From the NCBI RefSeq assembly GCF_000472785.1, contig NZ_AXAL01000006.1:124208-188207 (forward strand): 64,000 bases of DNA. Reading direction: 5' to 3'. The translations under genes were made by a program, and so were the position numbers. The DNA is from Mesorhizobium loti CJ3sym (GTDB lineage: Bacteria; Pseudomonadota; Alphaproteobacteria; Rhizobiales; Rhizobiaceae). The notes under the pieces were generated by a model, which did not search any database, was not told the origin of the DNA, and saw nothing but the letters and a program-made list of their open reading frames with translations. Shown here in pieces: positions 16,731-29,562 of this stretch; within the stretch, counting starts at the first letter, position 1, and each line of letters opens with the position of its first letter.

Positions 16731-18383
16731 TTGGGCCTTGACCAGTACGTGCAGCAGGCTCTGCAATTGCATCAGGCCGGGCGCCGGCAAGAGGCTGAGA
16801 CAATCTACCGGCAGGTGCTGGAGCGTCAGCCCAAGCACGCGGCCGCCGCACATTTCCTGGGGCTGCTGCTGCACCAGACCGGGCGCAGCGAAGAAGGGCT
16901 GGATCTCATCGAACAATCGGTGAGCCTGCAGCCGACGAATGCCGATTTCCTCAACAATTTCGGCACGGTGATGCGCGACCTCGGCCGCGTCGCCGCGGCA
17001 ATCGACTTCTTCCGTGGCGCGGTGGATCTGCGGCCGGAGCAACTCGCGGCACGCGACAATCTCGGCTCGTCGCTGACGCAGCTTGGCCAGTTCGAGGAGG
17101 CCGAGGAGATCTATCGCGGCACCGTCGCACGCAACCCATTTCATGTGCGCGCCCGGATCGGGCTTGCCGAAACGCTGCAGGAATCCGGACGCCTGGATGA
17201 GGCGCTGGCTGTCTTCCGCGAAGCGCTGACCATCCGCCCCAAAGATGCAGACCTGCTGCGCGGGCTGGGCGTCGGGCTGATGGAAAAGGGCAAGCTCGAC
17301 GAGGCGGCCGACCTGCTCCGGCAGGCGCTGGCGGTGAACCCCGGCATGGCCACGGCCTGGCTGATGCTGACGCAGGTCAAGCGCCAGAAGGAGCGCGATG
17401 CCGAACTGGCCGGCATGGAAGCACAGCATGCCAAGGCGCCGCAGGACAGCCTGGCACGCATGCAGCTGTCCTTCGGCCTCGGCAAGGCCAATGACGATTT
17501 GAAGGATTACAACAGGGCCTTCGACTATTTCGCCGAAGGCAATGCCATTCGCCGCAAGGGCATCAACTATGATCCCGTCAGGACGCGCGCCGAATTCGAG
17601 GCGATGAAGACGGTGTTCGATGCCGGCTTCTTTGAAAGGCACAGACCGAGCCCGATCACCGATGATGCGCCCATCTTCATCGTCGGTATGCCGCGCTCCG
17701 GCACGACGCTGGTCGAACAGATCATCGCCAGCCATCCCAAGGTCTATGGCGCGGGCGAGCTCAGCATCTTGAAGAAGGTGGTCGGAAATCAGTTCCCGGC
17801 AAACATGCCAGGCGGCTTTCCCTGGGGCGTGTCGGAGACAGATGATGCGGATTTTGCCGAGGCAGGCCAAGCCTATCTCGACATGCTGCATGCCCGCTAT
17901 CCCCATATCAGCCATGTCACCGACAAGATGCCGGGCAACTTCCTGCTAATCGGCTTCATCCACATGATGATGCCGAAGGCCAGGATCATCCACGTCGCCC
18001 GCGATGCGGTGGCGACATGCCTTTCAATCTTCAAGGTGCATTTCCGGGGTGACAGCCATCGCTATGGCTATGAGCTGAGCGAACTCGCCGACTTCCACAA
18101 TCTCTACACAGACATCATGGCGCATTGGCACAGCGTGCTGCCCGGCGTCGTGCATGATGTGCGCTATGAGGATTTCGTCGCCGATCAGGAAGGGCAGAGC
18201 CGGGCGCTCATCGACTATCTCGGCCTGCCATGGGACGATGCCGTGCTGTCGTTCCACGAGACCGACCGGCCGGTGCGCACGGCTTCCGCCGCGCAGGTGC
18301 GCCAGCCGATGTATCAAGGCTCGGTCGATCTGTGGAAGCGTTATGGGGATCGGCTGAAGCCGCTGCTCGACAAGCTAGGCTGA
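16731..18383 (+). CDS. TPR-repeat sulfotransferase
   Basis: A protein of about 550 residues. The N-terminal half has five to six TPR units (QALQLHQAGRRQEAETIYRQ, DFLNNFGTVMRDLGRVAAAI, LAETLQESGRLDEALAVFRE). The C-terminal half is a PAPS-dependent sulfotransferase: 5'-phosphosulfate loop IFIVGMPRSGTTLVEQIIAS and 3'-phosphate motif IIHVARDAVATCLSIFKVHF. It likely sulfates a polymer or peptide held by the TPRs. The start is uncertain: TTG 16731 or GTG 16749 fit the family better than the far upstream TTG 16605. The stop codon lies inside a palindromic repeat. Confidence 0.88.
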   Translation: MGLDQYVQQALQLHQAGRRQEAETIYRQVLERQPKHAAAAHFLGLLLHQTGRSEEGLDLIEQSVSLQPTNADFLNNFGTVMRDLGRVAAAIDFFRGAVDLRPEQLAARDNLGSSLTQLGQFEEAEEIYRGTVARNPFHVRARIGLAETLQESGRLDEALAVFREALTIRPKDADLLRGLGVGLMEKGKLDEAADLLRQALAVNPGMATAWLMLTQVKRQKERDAELAGMEAQHAKAPQDSLARMQLSFGLGKANDDLKDYNRAFDYFAEGNAIRRKGINYDPVRTRAEFEAMKTVFDAGFFERHRPSPITDDAPIFIVGMPRSGTTLVEQIIASHPKVYGAGELSILKKVVGNQFPANMPGGFPWGVSETDDADFAEAGQAYLDMLHARYPHISHVTDKMPGNFLLIGFIHMMMPKARIIHVARDAVATCLSIFKVHFRGDSHRYGYELSELADFHNLYTDIMAHWHSVLPGVVHDVRYEDFVADQEGQSRALIDYLGLPWDDAVLSFHETDRPVRTASAAQVRQPMYQGSVDLWKRYGDRLKPLLDKLG

Positions 18384-18510
18384 TATTGAGGTGAGGCCGG
18401 CCTGCGAACGGCGGTTCCCTTCGCTTCCGGTACTCACGTACTTAAAGTACGTTCCGTTCCGGTTCTCGGAAACCACCGTTCTCGGTTCGGCCTGACCTCA
18501 ATCTCAACCT
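18377..18510. repeat. Long palindromic intergenic repeat, copy 2 (134 bp)
   Basis: Same size and architecture as 11855-11988: outer arms AGGCTGATATTGAGGTGAGG and its near-complement ending CAATCTCAACCT, with the inner palindrome CACGTACTTAAAGTACG. It supplies the last codons and the stop of the sulfotransferase gene. Confidence 0.85.
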
Positions 18511-18528
18511 ACCTTGGGGCAGAGCAAT

Positions 18529-18882
18529 TCAAAGCTCCATGAACGGCTGGAAGCCGCCGAAGATCATGCGCTTGGCGTCGAAGGGCATGGTCCCCCAATC
18601 GGGTTTCAAACGCGGGTCGGCCATCACCTTTGCCATCACTGCATCGCGGCTCTGCCGTGATTCATAGACTGCCCAGGCAAAGACGACGATCTCGTCGTCC
18701 TTTGCCTGAACGGCGCGCGGAAACGAGGTCAGCTCGCCATAGGGCACGTCGTCGCCGATACATTCGACATAGGCGAGCGCGCCGTGTTCCATCCATATCG
18801 GGCCGGTGAGGCTGGCCAGCTTCTTGTAGTCGTCGAGTTTGGTCTTTGGCACGGCAAGTACGAAACCATCGACATAGGACAT
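18529..18882 (-). CDS. DUF1428 domain protein
   Basis: 117 residues starting MSYVDGFVLAVPKTKLDDYK, the hallmark of DUF1428 (YbaA-like), with GPIWMEHGALAYVECIGDD and the ending MPFDAKRMIFGGF. These are small ferredoxin-fold, ABM-like proteins of unknown function. It lies with VOC, SnoaL-like and DUF1127 genes on the same strand. Confidence 0.9.
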   Translation of the reverse strand: MSYVDGFVLAVPKTKLDDYKKLASLTGPIWMEHGALAYVECIGDDVPYGELTSFPRAVQAKDDEIVVFAWAVYESRQSRDAVMAKVMADPRLKPDWGTMPFDAKRMIFGGFQPFMEL

Positions 18883-18987
18883 GGCGAACTCCTTTGCTGA
18901 AAAACGAGCGCCGGGTCGGCGGGGATACGACCTGGCGCGGTGAGCGCGTCAGCCCTGCCATTGGCGGGCGACCGCTCGCCAGGAAAC

Positions 18988-19410
18988 CTATTTCACCGGC
19001 GCGTTCATCGCCCAGGCGACGCCAAAGGGATCCTTCACCTGGCCCCAGCGGTCGCCCCAGAACATCACCTGCAACGGCACCACTTCCTCGCAACCGGCCT
19101 CGATGGCGCGCTGCCACCAGGTTTCAATCGTGTCGTCCTGGAGATGCAGCTGCAGCGTATAGCCCTGCGCATCCTTGTGCGGGTGACCGTGTTCGGGGAA
19201 GGCATCGCCCAGCATCAGCGTCGAGCCGTTGATGTGGAGATGGACATGCATGGTGCGGCCTTTTTCGTCAGGCGGATAGGCAAAGACCTGCTCCGCGCCA
19301 AAGGCCTTCGTGTAGAATTCGGCAGCCTCGAAGGCGCCGTCAACCTGCAGATAAGGGGTCAATCCGCCGAGCACTTCTGCCCTGGGCTGAACGGGGGTCT
19401 GGTCAGTCAT
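18988..19410 (-). CDS. VOC-family protein (PhnB/glyoxalase-like)
   Basis: 140 residues of the vicinal-oxygen-chelate fold: GGLTPYLQVDGAFEAAEFY, HVHLHINGSTLMLGDAFPE, and the closing WGDRWGQVKDPFGVAWAM. The last pattern is typical of the PhnB-like branch. Start 19410 has GAGGAG at good spacing, preferred over an in-frame ATG 63 bases upstream. The true substrate (glyoxalase, antibiotic binding or other) cannot be decided. Confidence 0.88.
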   Translation of the reverse strand: MTDQTPVQPRAEVLGGLTPYLQVDGAFEAAEFYTKAFGAEQVFAYPPDEKGRTMHVHLHINGSTLMLGDAFPEHGHPHKDAQGYTLQLHLQDDTIETWWQRAIEAGCEEVVPLQVMFWGDRWGQVKDPFGVAWAMNAPVK

Positions 19411-19577
19411 GTCTTGCTCCTCTTTGCGTCTGGCTTGGGCGTTTGGCTTGGCCTTACGAACCTTAGGACGCATGAGATGACGGCGATCCTACACGACCGC
19501 GAGATTTTTTGCGGACCGGTCCCGCGAAGACCAGGCAGCCGGCGAGATGAGCGACAGCATCAACAGGCTGGTTGCGG

Positions 19578-19760
19578 TCATATTATCTTGGCCGAGAAGG
19601 TGTTCGCACGACGGCTGTCTTGCGCGTCGAACATTTCCGGGAAGCCGATATCCTTGCGCACCGCGGCCGGCAGTGAAAGCAGGATGCGTTCGCAGCGGTG
19701 GCGGGCGCGTGCCGCCGCATACCGGGTTGCGATGCGACTGATGGATGAAAGGACCGACAT
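19578..19760 (-). CDS. DUF1127 small protein
   Basis: 60 residues, starting MSVLSSISRIATRYAAARAR and containing ILLSLPAAVRKDIGFPE, the DUF1127 'Lpd..LrDIG' motif. DUF1127 proteins are small Arg-rich regulators; in Agrobacterium and Rhodobacter some affect phosphate and carbon metabolism through RNA turnover. AGGGAG lies upstream of start 19760. Confidence 0.75.
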   Translation of the reverse strand: MSVLSSISRIATRYAAARARHRCERILLSLPAAVRKDIGFPEMFDAQDSRRANTFSAKII

Positions 19761-19852
19761 GGTGGTTCTCCCTGGGTTGATGCCGGCATCATCGTGTCGG
19801 CATCCCAAGGACGAGGCAGGTTCAGGCGATCCGACAGGTCGTCGAAACTATT

Positions 19853-20239
19853 TCAGATGACCGATGCGGCGAGCGCGGTATCGTAATATTCCACCATCTC
19901 GATGATCTCGCCGTCGCGCAGCGTCCAGAAATCGGCGATGCGCATGACAAGCTCCTGGCCGGTGGTTTTGCGCGTCAAATGGATTTCGACCTGCGCCGCG
20001 ATCTTGTCGCCGCCGTCGATGATGTCCATCGGGACGAAGCTGCGGTATTCGAAATCCTTGTCCAGCGCCATGAGGCGGGCAAGGAACTCCTGCTTGCCGT
20101 TGCCTGCCCCGATGTAGGGTGCGTGCGGTTCGGCGACCCAGCGGAAGACGACATCGTCTGAACAGTGGGCCAGCGCGCTCACGATGTCGCGTTTCGCATA
20201 GGCATCATAAAGGTTCTTGACGACGTCCACCCCGCGCAT
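19853..20239 (-). CDS. SnoaL-like / NTF2-fold protein
   Basis: 128 residues with the SnoaL-like pattern VVKNLYDAYAKRDIVSALAH, DDVVFRWV, a central beta-strand region and the closing IADFWTLRDGEIIEMVEYYD. Such proteins are cone-shaped alpha+beta barrels, often of unknown enzymatic role. Start 20239 has GGGAGG upstream, preferred over a 39-codon extension. Confidence 0.87.
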   Translation of the reverse strand: MRGVDVVKNLYDAYAKRDIVSALAHCSDDVVFRWVAEPHAPYIGAGNGKQEFLARLMALDKDFEYRSFVPMDIIDGGDKIAAQVEIHLTRKTTGQELVMRIADFWTLRDGEIIEMVEYYDTALAASVI

Positions 20240-20348
20240 GACTGGTTTCCTCCCTCGGTTTGCGAAACCTTCACGATGCGCCTTTTCCGGCTGCCGGGAA
20301 AGTGCGGGCCGGCAACCCTCGAATGCCGGCCCGGCCGAATGGCTTTCC

Positions 20349-21875
<1,527 letters not shown>

Positions 21876-21988
21876 TGTGATTTCTCTGGTCTAGCCGGAG
21901 ACAACTCCGGGTGCACTTTGACGGTGCGCATTCCGGCCATCAGGCTCAGTTGCGCACCACGAAGGGCAGACCAAAAAATCGAAGCGGG

Positions 21989-22037
21989 AAAAAACCCGGA
22001 CCGTCCCTGGTCAGCCCTGCAAGCGAACTCGCAGGGC
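21989..22037 (-). promoter_or_regulatory. Stem-loops and U-run in the ABC-F leader
   Basis: On the minus strand a perfect 7-bp stem, GCCCTGC / GCAGGGC, overlaps the last codons of the leader ORF. It is followed by GACC..GGTC, CGGG and six T. This could be an attenuator whose folding depends on where a ribosome sits in the leader ORF. The terminator stem is short, so termination is uncertain. Confidence 0.4.
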
Positions 22038-22082
22038 AGAAATCGGGCCACGCTGACGATGGTGACGATGAAACGTGAACAC
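22011..22082 (-). CDS. Possible 23-residue leader peptide of the ABC-F gene
   Basis: GTG at 22082 is preceded by AGGAGGG with a 5-base gap, one of the best ribosome sites in the window. The short frame (MFTFHRHHRQRGPISALRVR and three more residues) stops at 22011, 135 bases before the ABC-F ATG. It is rich in Arg and His. Position, strong ribosome site and overlap with a stem-loop fit a regulatory leader peptide, as known for other ABC-F resistance genes. Confidence 0.45.
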   Translation of the reverse strand: MFTFHRHHRQRGPISALRVRLQG

Positions 22083-22122
22083 GTGAGCCCTCCTTTCAAG
22101 ACGTTCGAGTGTTGGGGAGCGA

Positions 22123-23028
22123 TTACACCAAAGGCGGGGCGGAAGGCAAGGGGACGGCGTTCCCGCGACGCGGGAACGGATCTAGCACCAGGACGCAGCC
22201 GCCGATGATCGCTACCGCGCCGAAGCCCTGGATAACGGTCAGCGACTCCCCAAGCAGAATCGTGCCAACCAGCACCGCGATCGTGGTCACGGCGAATTCG
22301 ACGCTGATCGTCCTGGTCGCGCCGATGCTGGCCACCAGCCGGAAATAGACGACATAGGTCAGCGCGCTCATCACGCAGGCGAGAAGGACGAGATAGAGGA
22401 AGTCGACAGGGGTGGGCATGGCAGGCACCGGCACGACCAACAGCAATGGCAGCGTCATCAGGCCGCCGAACATGAAGGCGGCGCCGGTGAGTTCGAACGA
22501 ACCAGCCGCGCGCAAATGGCGGTTGGCGTAGTTGCTGCCGAAGGCGGCGGAGAAGGAACTGCACAATGAGGCCGCACAGCCGAAGGCGAAAGATGTCGTG
22601 ATCGGCACGGCGGGAAAGCCGACCAGAACGATGATCCCTGTGGCGCCGACCAGCAACCCTGCCAGTCCACGAAGTGTGATGCGCTCCAGCCCCCACAACT
22701 GGCCGAGGATCATCGAGAACAGCGGGATCGCGGCAACGAGGATGGCGGCTATCGCCGTGCCGATGCGCGGCGTTGCATAGGACAGGCCGATCAGCTGCGC
22801 GGCGACTGTCGTCGCGCCAACCACGGCGAAGTGCCGCCAGCCGACGCTGAAATCCAGCCGCCGCCGTGTCGCGGCGGCCAACAGGAAGAGCGTGATGCCG
22901 GCGATCAGCGACCGCAAGGTGACCGCGCCGACCCAGCCAAAGGCATGCACGACCTTGAGCAGGACAAGGAACGACAGGCCCCAAGTGATGGCCAGAAAGA
23001 TGTAGGCGGCGATGTCCCTGGGTTTCAT
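22123..23028 (-). CDS. EamA/DMT-family transporter
   Basis: 301 residues with ten hydrophobic helices in two EamA repeats: DIAAYIFLAITWGLSFLVLL with RSLIAGITLFLLAAATRRRL in the first, and VYFRLVASIGATRTISVEF with GTILLGESLTVIQGFGAVAI in the second. It is an inner-membrane exporter of small metabolites, commonly amino acids; substrate unknown. It lies downstream of uvrB on the same strand and is separated from it by a perfect hairpin. Confidence 0.9.
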   Translation of the reverse strand: MKPRDIAAYIFLAITWGLSFLVLLKVVHAFGWVGAVTLRSLIAGITLFLLAAATRRRLDFSVGWRHFAVVGATTVAAQLIGLSYATPRIGTAIAAILVAAIPLFSMILGQLWGLERITLRGLAGLLVGATGIIVLVGFPAVPITTSFAFGCAASLCSSFSAAFGSNYANRHLRAAGSFELTGAAFMFGGLMTLPLLLVVPVPAMPTPVDFLYLVLLACVMSALTYVVYFRLVASIGATRTISVEFAVTTIAVLVGTILLGESLTVIQGFGAVAIIGGCVLVLDPFPRRGNAVPLPSAPPLV

Positions 23029-23151
23029 GGAAAGGGCCGGTGCGAGCTTTGTGTGCGGAGCCAGAATTGCAGCCGTGCGTATCGTTTCCGCCGACTGGCG
23101 GCAACCGCTGGCGCATAGTCCAGAGACTGTTCCGACTTAAGGTGCGCGATG

Positions 23152-23193
23152 GAGCGCCTCTCCTTCTCCCCTTGCGGGAGAAGGAGAGGCGCT

Positions 23194-23194
<1 letters not shown>
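23152..23194. repeat. Perfect 19-bp inverted repeat after uvrB
   Basis: GAGCGCCTCTCCTTCTCCC and its exact complement are separated by CTTGC. The repeat touches the uvrB stop codon. The core 'CTCCTTCTCCCCTTGCGGGAGAAGGAG' resembles the palindromic repeats at 38453-38599 and 40275-40306, so it is likely a short member of a dispersed family that may also end transcription. Confidence 0.85.
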
Positions 23195-26364
<3,170 letters not shown>

Positions 26365-26490
26365 GTCCCGAATATGGGAGGTCTTGGCCAAAATGGAAAG
26401 AGCGGGATGGAGCGAGGTGCCTGCCCGGATATGGCTCCTGACAGAAGGCTGTCAGGAGGAGTCAGGCCCGCAGTGGTACTGCCGTCGCGC

Positions 26491-28122
26491 TCAGGCGCCG
26501 CGTGCGTTGTCGGTCGCCACCTGGGTCGGCGAACCGTTCAGGCGCGGCACCACGACGAGGCGCGTGACCTTGCCTTTCTTGAAAGCGGCGAGGAAGCGGG
26601 GATAGTCCCGGAAGACGACGCAGCCATTGGATTCGGCGCGGCCGCCGCGCAGCATGTATGTGTGGGCGAGCAGGCCATTGCGGTTGTACTTGTTACCGCC
26701 ACCGACCGGGGTGAGGCGCAGGGCCTCGACACCATGGAAGCGGGATTCACGCAGCGACAGATTGTAGGTGTTGGGTGGCGTCGGGCCACGATCCTTGACA
26801 TGGACATAGCGCGGCTGGTCGACCATGGCGCCGAGACCCGAATGCGCCTCGAGCCGCTGGCCGTCCGGCATGTAGACGATCTTGGCGCTGATGTCATAGA
26901 CGGCGACGCCGTGACCGGCTCCGCTTCCGGGGTTCGGCCCGTTGAACAGGTTCCTGAACGCCTGACCGAGGCCGCCCGAGGGCGTGTCCGGCTTGGCATA
27001 GGCCAGGACATCGCCGCCATCGCGGCCTTGGCGGGCCGGTTGCCTGGACTGCTGAACCGGCTTTGCCTGCGGCGCCGGTTTCTGCTGGGCGAGCTTGGGC
27101 TGAGTAATCTTGGGCTGCGGCTCCGGCTTGTCCTGCTCTACGGCCTTGGGCTGCGGCGCGTCGAACTGCGGACGGCGGGTCGGCAGCGGCACTTCGTCGG
27201 TCAGCGCATCCGGCAGCGCGGCCGCGTCGCCAGGCTGTTCCTGCTGGGTCTCCACAGGCGAAACCGCGACATCCGCCGAGGAGTCGGTCATCGGCAGCGG
27301 TGAAGCGAAGGCCTCATCCTCGACGGGCAGCGACCGGATAAGGGCCAGCGCCAGCTGTGCGTTATCGGGCGTCTCCGATTGGGCAAAGCCCGTCGGTGCC
27401 GGTGCGGTCTGGACGACGGTATCGGCACGGGCGAAGCGTTCCGCCGCGGGAGCCGGCATGTCATCAGACAGGCTGGCCATGACCTGGGCGGACGGCACCA
27501 GCGACGCCTCCGCGATCTGCGGCGCGGTGCTGGAAATCACCGGACGGGCGTTGGCCGTCGCGACAGGCATGCCGGCGGTGGCAAAGACAACAGGCTTGCC
27601 GGCGTCGGCAAAAGCGGCGGCGAGCTTGGTCGGCGACAGCGACGCCTCCATGCGTTCGAAACGCTCCTGCGCTTTCGACTTCAAGATAGGCTGTTCCGGC
27701 TTTGCATCGGCCACGAGGCGCGCGGATTTCTCCATCTGCGGGCTGACGCCGGCCAGCTTGAAGCAGCTGGCGCCGCACTGCACGGCATGGTCGTGCAGGG
27801 CCTGCGCGCCGCCATGGGCGTTGGCCAGCACGAACGGCGCCGAGGATCTCAGGAAATGCTGCTTCAGCGGATCGGCCATCGCCAGGGAACCCGGCATGGA
27901 CAATGTCTGCGGCAGGCCGCCCGACGCCGACAGCGCGGCGCCGACGGAGCTGAGGCCGGCCATGGTGCCGATCAGCCACAAGCCGACGGCAGCGCTGACA
28001 CCGGGCACCGCGACCCAGCGGACGATCCGTTGCGGGTTGAAGGAAGGGGAACGCAATGCGTCGAGTTGCTCGCCGCCTTCACGCTGTTCCCAGATTATAT
28101 TGTGTTTACGCGACAACGCCAT
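26491..28122 (-). CDS. DUF2778 protein with one membrane anchor and Pro/Ala-rich linker
   Basis: 543 residues. A single membrane segment (AAVGLWLIGTMAGL) near residue 45 is followed by about 350 low-complexity Ala/Pro/Gln-rich residues (EQDKPEPQPKITQPKLAQQK). The C-terminal 140 residues are a DUF2778 domain: IVYMPDGQRLEAHSGLG, DRGPTPPNTYNLSLRESRFH, and the catalytic-looking RAESNGCVVFRDY, similar to the His/Cys site of L,D-transpeptidase-like folds. It is probably a periplasmic, cell-wall-associated enzyme. Start 28122 (MALSRKHNII) is chosen on composition; the upstream extension looks non-coding. Confidence 0.82.
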   Translation of the reverse strand: MALSRKHNIIWEQREGGEQLDALRSPSFNPQRIVRWVAVPGVSAAVGLWLIGTMAGLSSVGAALSASGGLPQTLSMPGSLAMADPLKQHFLRSSAPFVLANAHGGAQALHDHAVQCGASCFKLAGVSPQMEKSARLVADAKPEQPILKSKAQERFERMEASLSPTKLAAAFADAGKPVVFATAGMPVATANARPVISSTAPQIAEASLVPSAQVMASLSDDMPAPAAERFARADTVVQTAPAPTGFAQSETPDNAQLALALIRSLPVEDEAFASPLPMTDSSADVAVSPVETQQEQPGDAAALPDALTDEVPLPTRRPQFDAPQPKAVEQDKPEPQPKITQPKLAQQKPAPQAKPVQQSRQPARQGRDGGDVLAYAKPDTPSGGLGQAFRNLFNGPNPGSGAGHGVAVYDISAKIVYMPDGQRLEAHSGLGAMVDQPRYVHVKDRGPTPPNTYNLSLRESRFHGVEALRLTPVGGGNKYNRNGLLAHTYMLRGGRAESNGCVVFRDYPRFLAAFKKGKVTRLVVVPRLNGSPTQVATDNARGA

Positions 28123-28636
28123 GCAACCAATCTTGCTCCAATCGGTTTTCCCCGTACGTGGCCTTGTGAGCCGCGACGACCATTCTGCGAGTGATCCCAG
28201 GTGGTCCCCGACGCGTTTGCCGCGCCTGTCGTTGGTTGCCGATTGCTTCAAAATATGGACAAAGTTGGTTAATCAATCCCTCTCAAAACCAACGACGAGA
28301 TGTGGATTTCGCCAAATGAGGTTCTATCCACGCGTAGGAAAGTGGTGTTGTTGCCCTTCCGAGGCAGTTTTGCTGCCTGCTTTTGGCGGCCAAGTCAAGC
28401 AAAACAGCCCCTGCTAATTTGCGAAAGAACCGGTCCGGCGAACCATGCGGCAATCGGTCATGCCATTCCCAGGCGCGAAAAAAGTGACTTGCAGGGGCAA
28501 AACTGTTGCCCGCTTGCCACAAATTCTCCGCCCGGACGGCCGCTCCCTGACGGCCATTGACTCGTTTTAGGAGGCGGTGCATCGGATCAAGTGCTTGGTT
28601 TTGGGGTGGCAAAGGCCACTTTCGGAGGCTTTTTCC
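28123..28636. other. 514-bp gap between divergent genes
   Basis: This is the shared upstream region of the DUF2778 gene (minus) and the methyltransferase gene (plus). It is AT-richer around 28240-28300. No gene, RNA or clear inverted repeat was found; it probably holds both promoters. Confidence 0.4.
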
Positions 28637-29506
28637 ATGAAGCGTCGGGATTTCTTGACGCTGTCGGCGGGTGCGGCGGCGTTCTCCATTCTTCCGGCTA
28701 CTGTCAGGGCTGCCCTGCCGGTGCCTTATGATCGCAACGCCGAAATCCCATTCAAGGATAAAAAGTCGTTCATCGACTGGATGGTGGCCAATCGCGGCGA
28801 GGATCCGAAGTTTTTGGCCGAGCGATTCGATCGCTTCCAGATCATGGTCTACAACAAGGATGTGCTGGACGACCGCAACAAGCGCGCCTTCCTTGCCACG
28901 CCGCGAGAAGAATTCGTGCTGCAGCAGAATCTGGGGCGCGCCTATGATCACGCCTTCCTCGACATCGGCTATGGCGTGACCATCTCGGGTCCGCATCTGG
29001 TCGGGCGCATGACGACGGCCATCGACGTGCAGTTCGGCGAGGCCGTGCTCGAGGTCGGCACAGGCTCCGGCTATCAGTCGGCGTATCTCGCCAACCTCAC
29101 CGACAAGGTGCACACGATCGAGATCATCAATCCGCTGGCGCAGCGCACCCGCCGCACCTACGACGCGCTGATCGATCGCGGCTACAGCGTGTTCGGCTCG
29201 GTCACCAGCCGCAACGCCGACGGCTATTATGGCTGGGAAAGCGTCGGCCCGTTCGACAAGATCATCGTCACTTGCGGCATCGACCACATTCCGCCGTCGC
29301 TGCTGCAGCAGTTGAAGCCAAATGGCGTGATGGTCATCCCGGTCGGCCCGCCTGGCGCCCAGCATGTGCTCAAGGTGATCAAGCAGCAGCTTGCCGACAG
29401 CACGTTCAACATCGTCCGCTCGGATATCTACAATGGCAAGGTGGTGCCGTTCGTGCCGTTCACCAAGCTGGAAGGCGACCAGATCGTCGGCACGCATAAC
29501 GGCTGA
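28637..29506 (+). CDS. PCMT-like (protein-L-isoaspartate) methyltransferase with a Tat signal
   Basis: 289 residues. The N terminus MKRRDFLTLSAGAAAFSILP is a twin-arginine signal (RRDFL) with a cleavage site near VRA-AL. The rest has the PCMT-type SAM-binding motif VLEVGTGSGYQSAYLANLT, the later FDKIIVTCGIDHIPPSLLQQ, and the closing PVGPPGAQHV. PCMT repairs isoaspartate in aged proteins using cytosolic SAM, so an exported version is unexpected. It is followed 56 bases later by a membrane protein with a spermidine-synthase-like domain. Start 28637 is chosen because the signal begins there. Confidence 0.88.
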   Translation: MKRRDFLTLSAGAAAFSILPATVRAALPVPYDRNAEIPFKDKKSFIDWMVANRGEDPKFLAERFDRFQIMVYNKDVLDDRNKRAFLATPREEFVLQQNLGRAYDHAFLDIGYGVTISGPHLVGRMTTAIDVQFGEAVLEVGTGSGYQSAYLANLTDKVHTIEIINPLAQRTRRTYDALIDRGYSVFGSVTSRNADGYYGWESVGPFDKIIVTCGIDHIPPSLLQQLKPNGVMVIPVGPPGAQHVLKVIKQQLADSTFNIVRSDIYNGKVVPFVPFTKLEGDQIVGTHNG

Positions 29507-29562
29507 GCATTGCCCCGCCGGTCCAGGCCTGCCGAGCTAAGCCGCCGCATCAAGGGGCCTGA

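Noticed and set aside
16263..17915. 550-codon minus-strand frame opposite the TPR-sulfotransferase
   Set aside because: The plus strand shows clear TPR and sulfotransferase motifs; the minus frame shows none.
28300..28560. 86-codon frame upstream of the Tat methyltransferase
   Set aside because: No ribosome site, no domain, and its position in a divergent promoter region argues against a gene.
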